From JAGPUQ01 sp041594335 (GTDB lineage Bacteria > Pseudomonadota > Gammaproteobacteria > Pseudomonadales > Porticoccaceae): 16,065 nt of DNA. The position numbers and the translations under genes were made by a program. Below are positions 15,065 to 16,065 of the stretch, piece by piece (within the stretch, counting starts at the first letter, position 1; the number at the start of each line of letters is the position of its first letter). The DNA lies in contig JBFHML010000051.1 of the NCBI GenBank assembly GCA_041594335.1, positions 1-16,065 of the forward strand, written 5' to 3'. The notes beneath the pieces are model-generated. The model was not told the origin of the DNA. It searched no databases and saw nothing but the letters and a program-made list of their open reading frames with translations.

Positions 15065-16065
15065 CTAGTCCATTGTCACTCGGTTGGCTTCTTCGAGCCC
15101 GATTATACCTTCGGCCACCTTGTTCAATGCCGACTGGCGCAAAGTTCGGTAGCCTTCACGCCGCGCCGCATCGGCGATTTGCAAGGAATTGGCGCCCTCC
15201 ATGATCAACCGCGACACCGCCGGCGTGATCTTGAGCACCTCGTAGACGCCGACCCGCCCCTTGTACCCCAGGTTGCACCGCGAGCAGCCCACGGGCCGGT
15301 AGACTTTGACCTGGTCCAACGGCATGTCGATGCTGTCGAAACCCGCCTCCTGCAACACCGCCTTGGGCAAGTCGGCGACCTGCTTGCAGTCGTTACACAG
15401 CCGGCGCGCCAGGCGCTGGGCCATGATCAGGATCACCGAGGTGGCGATGTTAAAGCCGGGCACCCCCATGTTCGCCAGCCGGGTCAGGGTTTCCGGCGCG
15501 CTGTTGGTATGCAGGGTGGAGAGCACCAAGTGGCCCGTCTGCGCCGCCTTGACGGCGATTTCCGCGGTCTCCAAGTCGCGAATCTCCCCCACCATCACCA
15601 CGTCCGGATCCTGACGCAGAAACGCGCGCAGCGCCTCCGCGAACGTGAGGCCCACGCGGGGATTCACTTGCACCTGGTTGATGCCTTCCATGTAGATTTC
15701 TACCGGATCCTCGGCGGTGGAGATATTGCGTTCCGCGGTATTGAGGATCGACAACCCCGTATAGAGCGAAACGGTTTTCCCGGAACCGGTCGGCCCGGTC
15801 ATCAGGATCATGCCCTGGGGCCGGGCGAGGGCCTCCTCATAGGCGCGCTGCTGATCCGGCTCGTACCCCAAGGCTTCGATGCCCACGCGCGCCGCACCAC
15901 TGTCGAGAATCCGCAACACGACCTTCTCGCCATATTGGGTCGGCAGCGTGTTCACCCGAAAATCAATCGCCCGCGTTTTGCTCACGCGGATCTTGATGCG
16001 CCCATCCTGCGGAACGCGGCGCTCGGAAATATCCAACCGGGCCATCACCTTCAACCGGGCCGCCA
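15065..16065 (-). CDS. pilB: Type IV pilus extension ATPase PilB, C-terminal part
   Basis: Cytoplasmic hexameric ATPase that powers pilus extension. Only the last 333 or so codons are here; the start is beyond the right edge, since the reading frame stays open there (AARLKVMARLDISERRVPQDG). Numbering from the TTG codon at 16054, the Walker A is GPTGSGKT (87-94), the Asp box lies around ISTAEDPVEI, the Walker B is DPDVVMVGEIRD (149-160), and the His box is TGHLVLSTLHTN (173-184). The zinc tetracysteine is C220xxC223 with C257xxC260, which favours PilB/GspE over the retraction ATPase PilT. A full PilB has about 570 residues, so about 40 percent is missing. It is the first gene visible of the pilB-pilC-pilD operon; its promoter is outside the window. 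Confidence 0.97.
   Translation of the reverse strand, partial: AARLKVMARLDISERRVPQDGRIKIRVSKTRAIDFRVNTLPTQYGEKVVLRILDSGAARVGIEALGYEPDQQRAYEEALARPQGMILMTGPTGSGKTVSLYTGLSILNTAERNISTAEDPVEIYMEGINQVQVNPRVGLTFAEALRAFLRQDPDVVMVGEIRDLETAEIAVKAAQTGHLVLSTLHTNSAPETLTRLANMGVPGFNIATSVILIMAQRLARRLCNDCKQVADLPKAVLQEAGFDSIDMPLDQVKVYRPVGCSRCNLGYKGRVGVYEVLKITPAVSRLIMEGANSLQIADAARREGYRTLRQSALNKVAEGIIGLEEANRVTMD

Overview
The window is a GC-rich, gene-dense stretch of chromosome from a gammaproteobacterium. It looks like a Chromatiales- or Pseudomonas-like lineage, judged from family types and gene order rather than a marker gene. Every confidently identified gene is a core or housekeeping gene. I found no mobile element, phage gene, CRISPR array, tRNA or rRNA, and no intergenic gap over 300 bases.

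Layout. Positions 1-256 hold the start of a secreted outer-membrane beta-barrel protein that runs off the left edge. Minus-strand genes follow: class I fumarase (491-2008) and, just upstream of it, a single-pass membrane coiled-coil protein of unknown function (2096-2851). Beyond a clear terminator lies a 216-residue membrane protein related to the membrane domain of urate hydroxylase PuuD (2942-3592). Another terminator separates it from groES-groEL (5787 down to 3790), which is preceded by a heat-shock-type promoter and by fxsA, as in E. coli.

The middle is a peptidoglycan-recycling neighbourhood. On the plus strand are an AmpG-like muropeptide permease and a PduO-type cobalamin adenosyltransferase, separated by one base. 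Converging on them are ampE and ampD, which overlap by 4 bp. AmpG imports anhydro-muropeptides and AmpD removes their stem peptides, so two consecutive recycling steps sit side by side. No beta-lactamase or ampR is present.

Upstream of ampD is a 706-residue DUF1631 protein, divergent from nadC (quinolinate phosphoribosyltransferase). nadC converges, with a 3-base gap, on the type IV pilus assembly genes pilD (prepilin peptidase), pilC (inner-membrane platform) and pilB (extension ATPase, cut by the right edge). The same set ampE-ampD-DUF1631-nadC-pil is known from Pseudomonas, but here the pilBCD block is inverted relative to nadC and no pilA lies at the junction.

I see no undescribed multi-gene system. 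The points most worth a second look are the DUF1631 protein with a beta-rich C-terminal region beside pilus genes, the short PuuD-like protein without a cytochrome domain, the coiled-coil partner of fumarase, and a perfect 19-base palindrome between fxsA and ampG.
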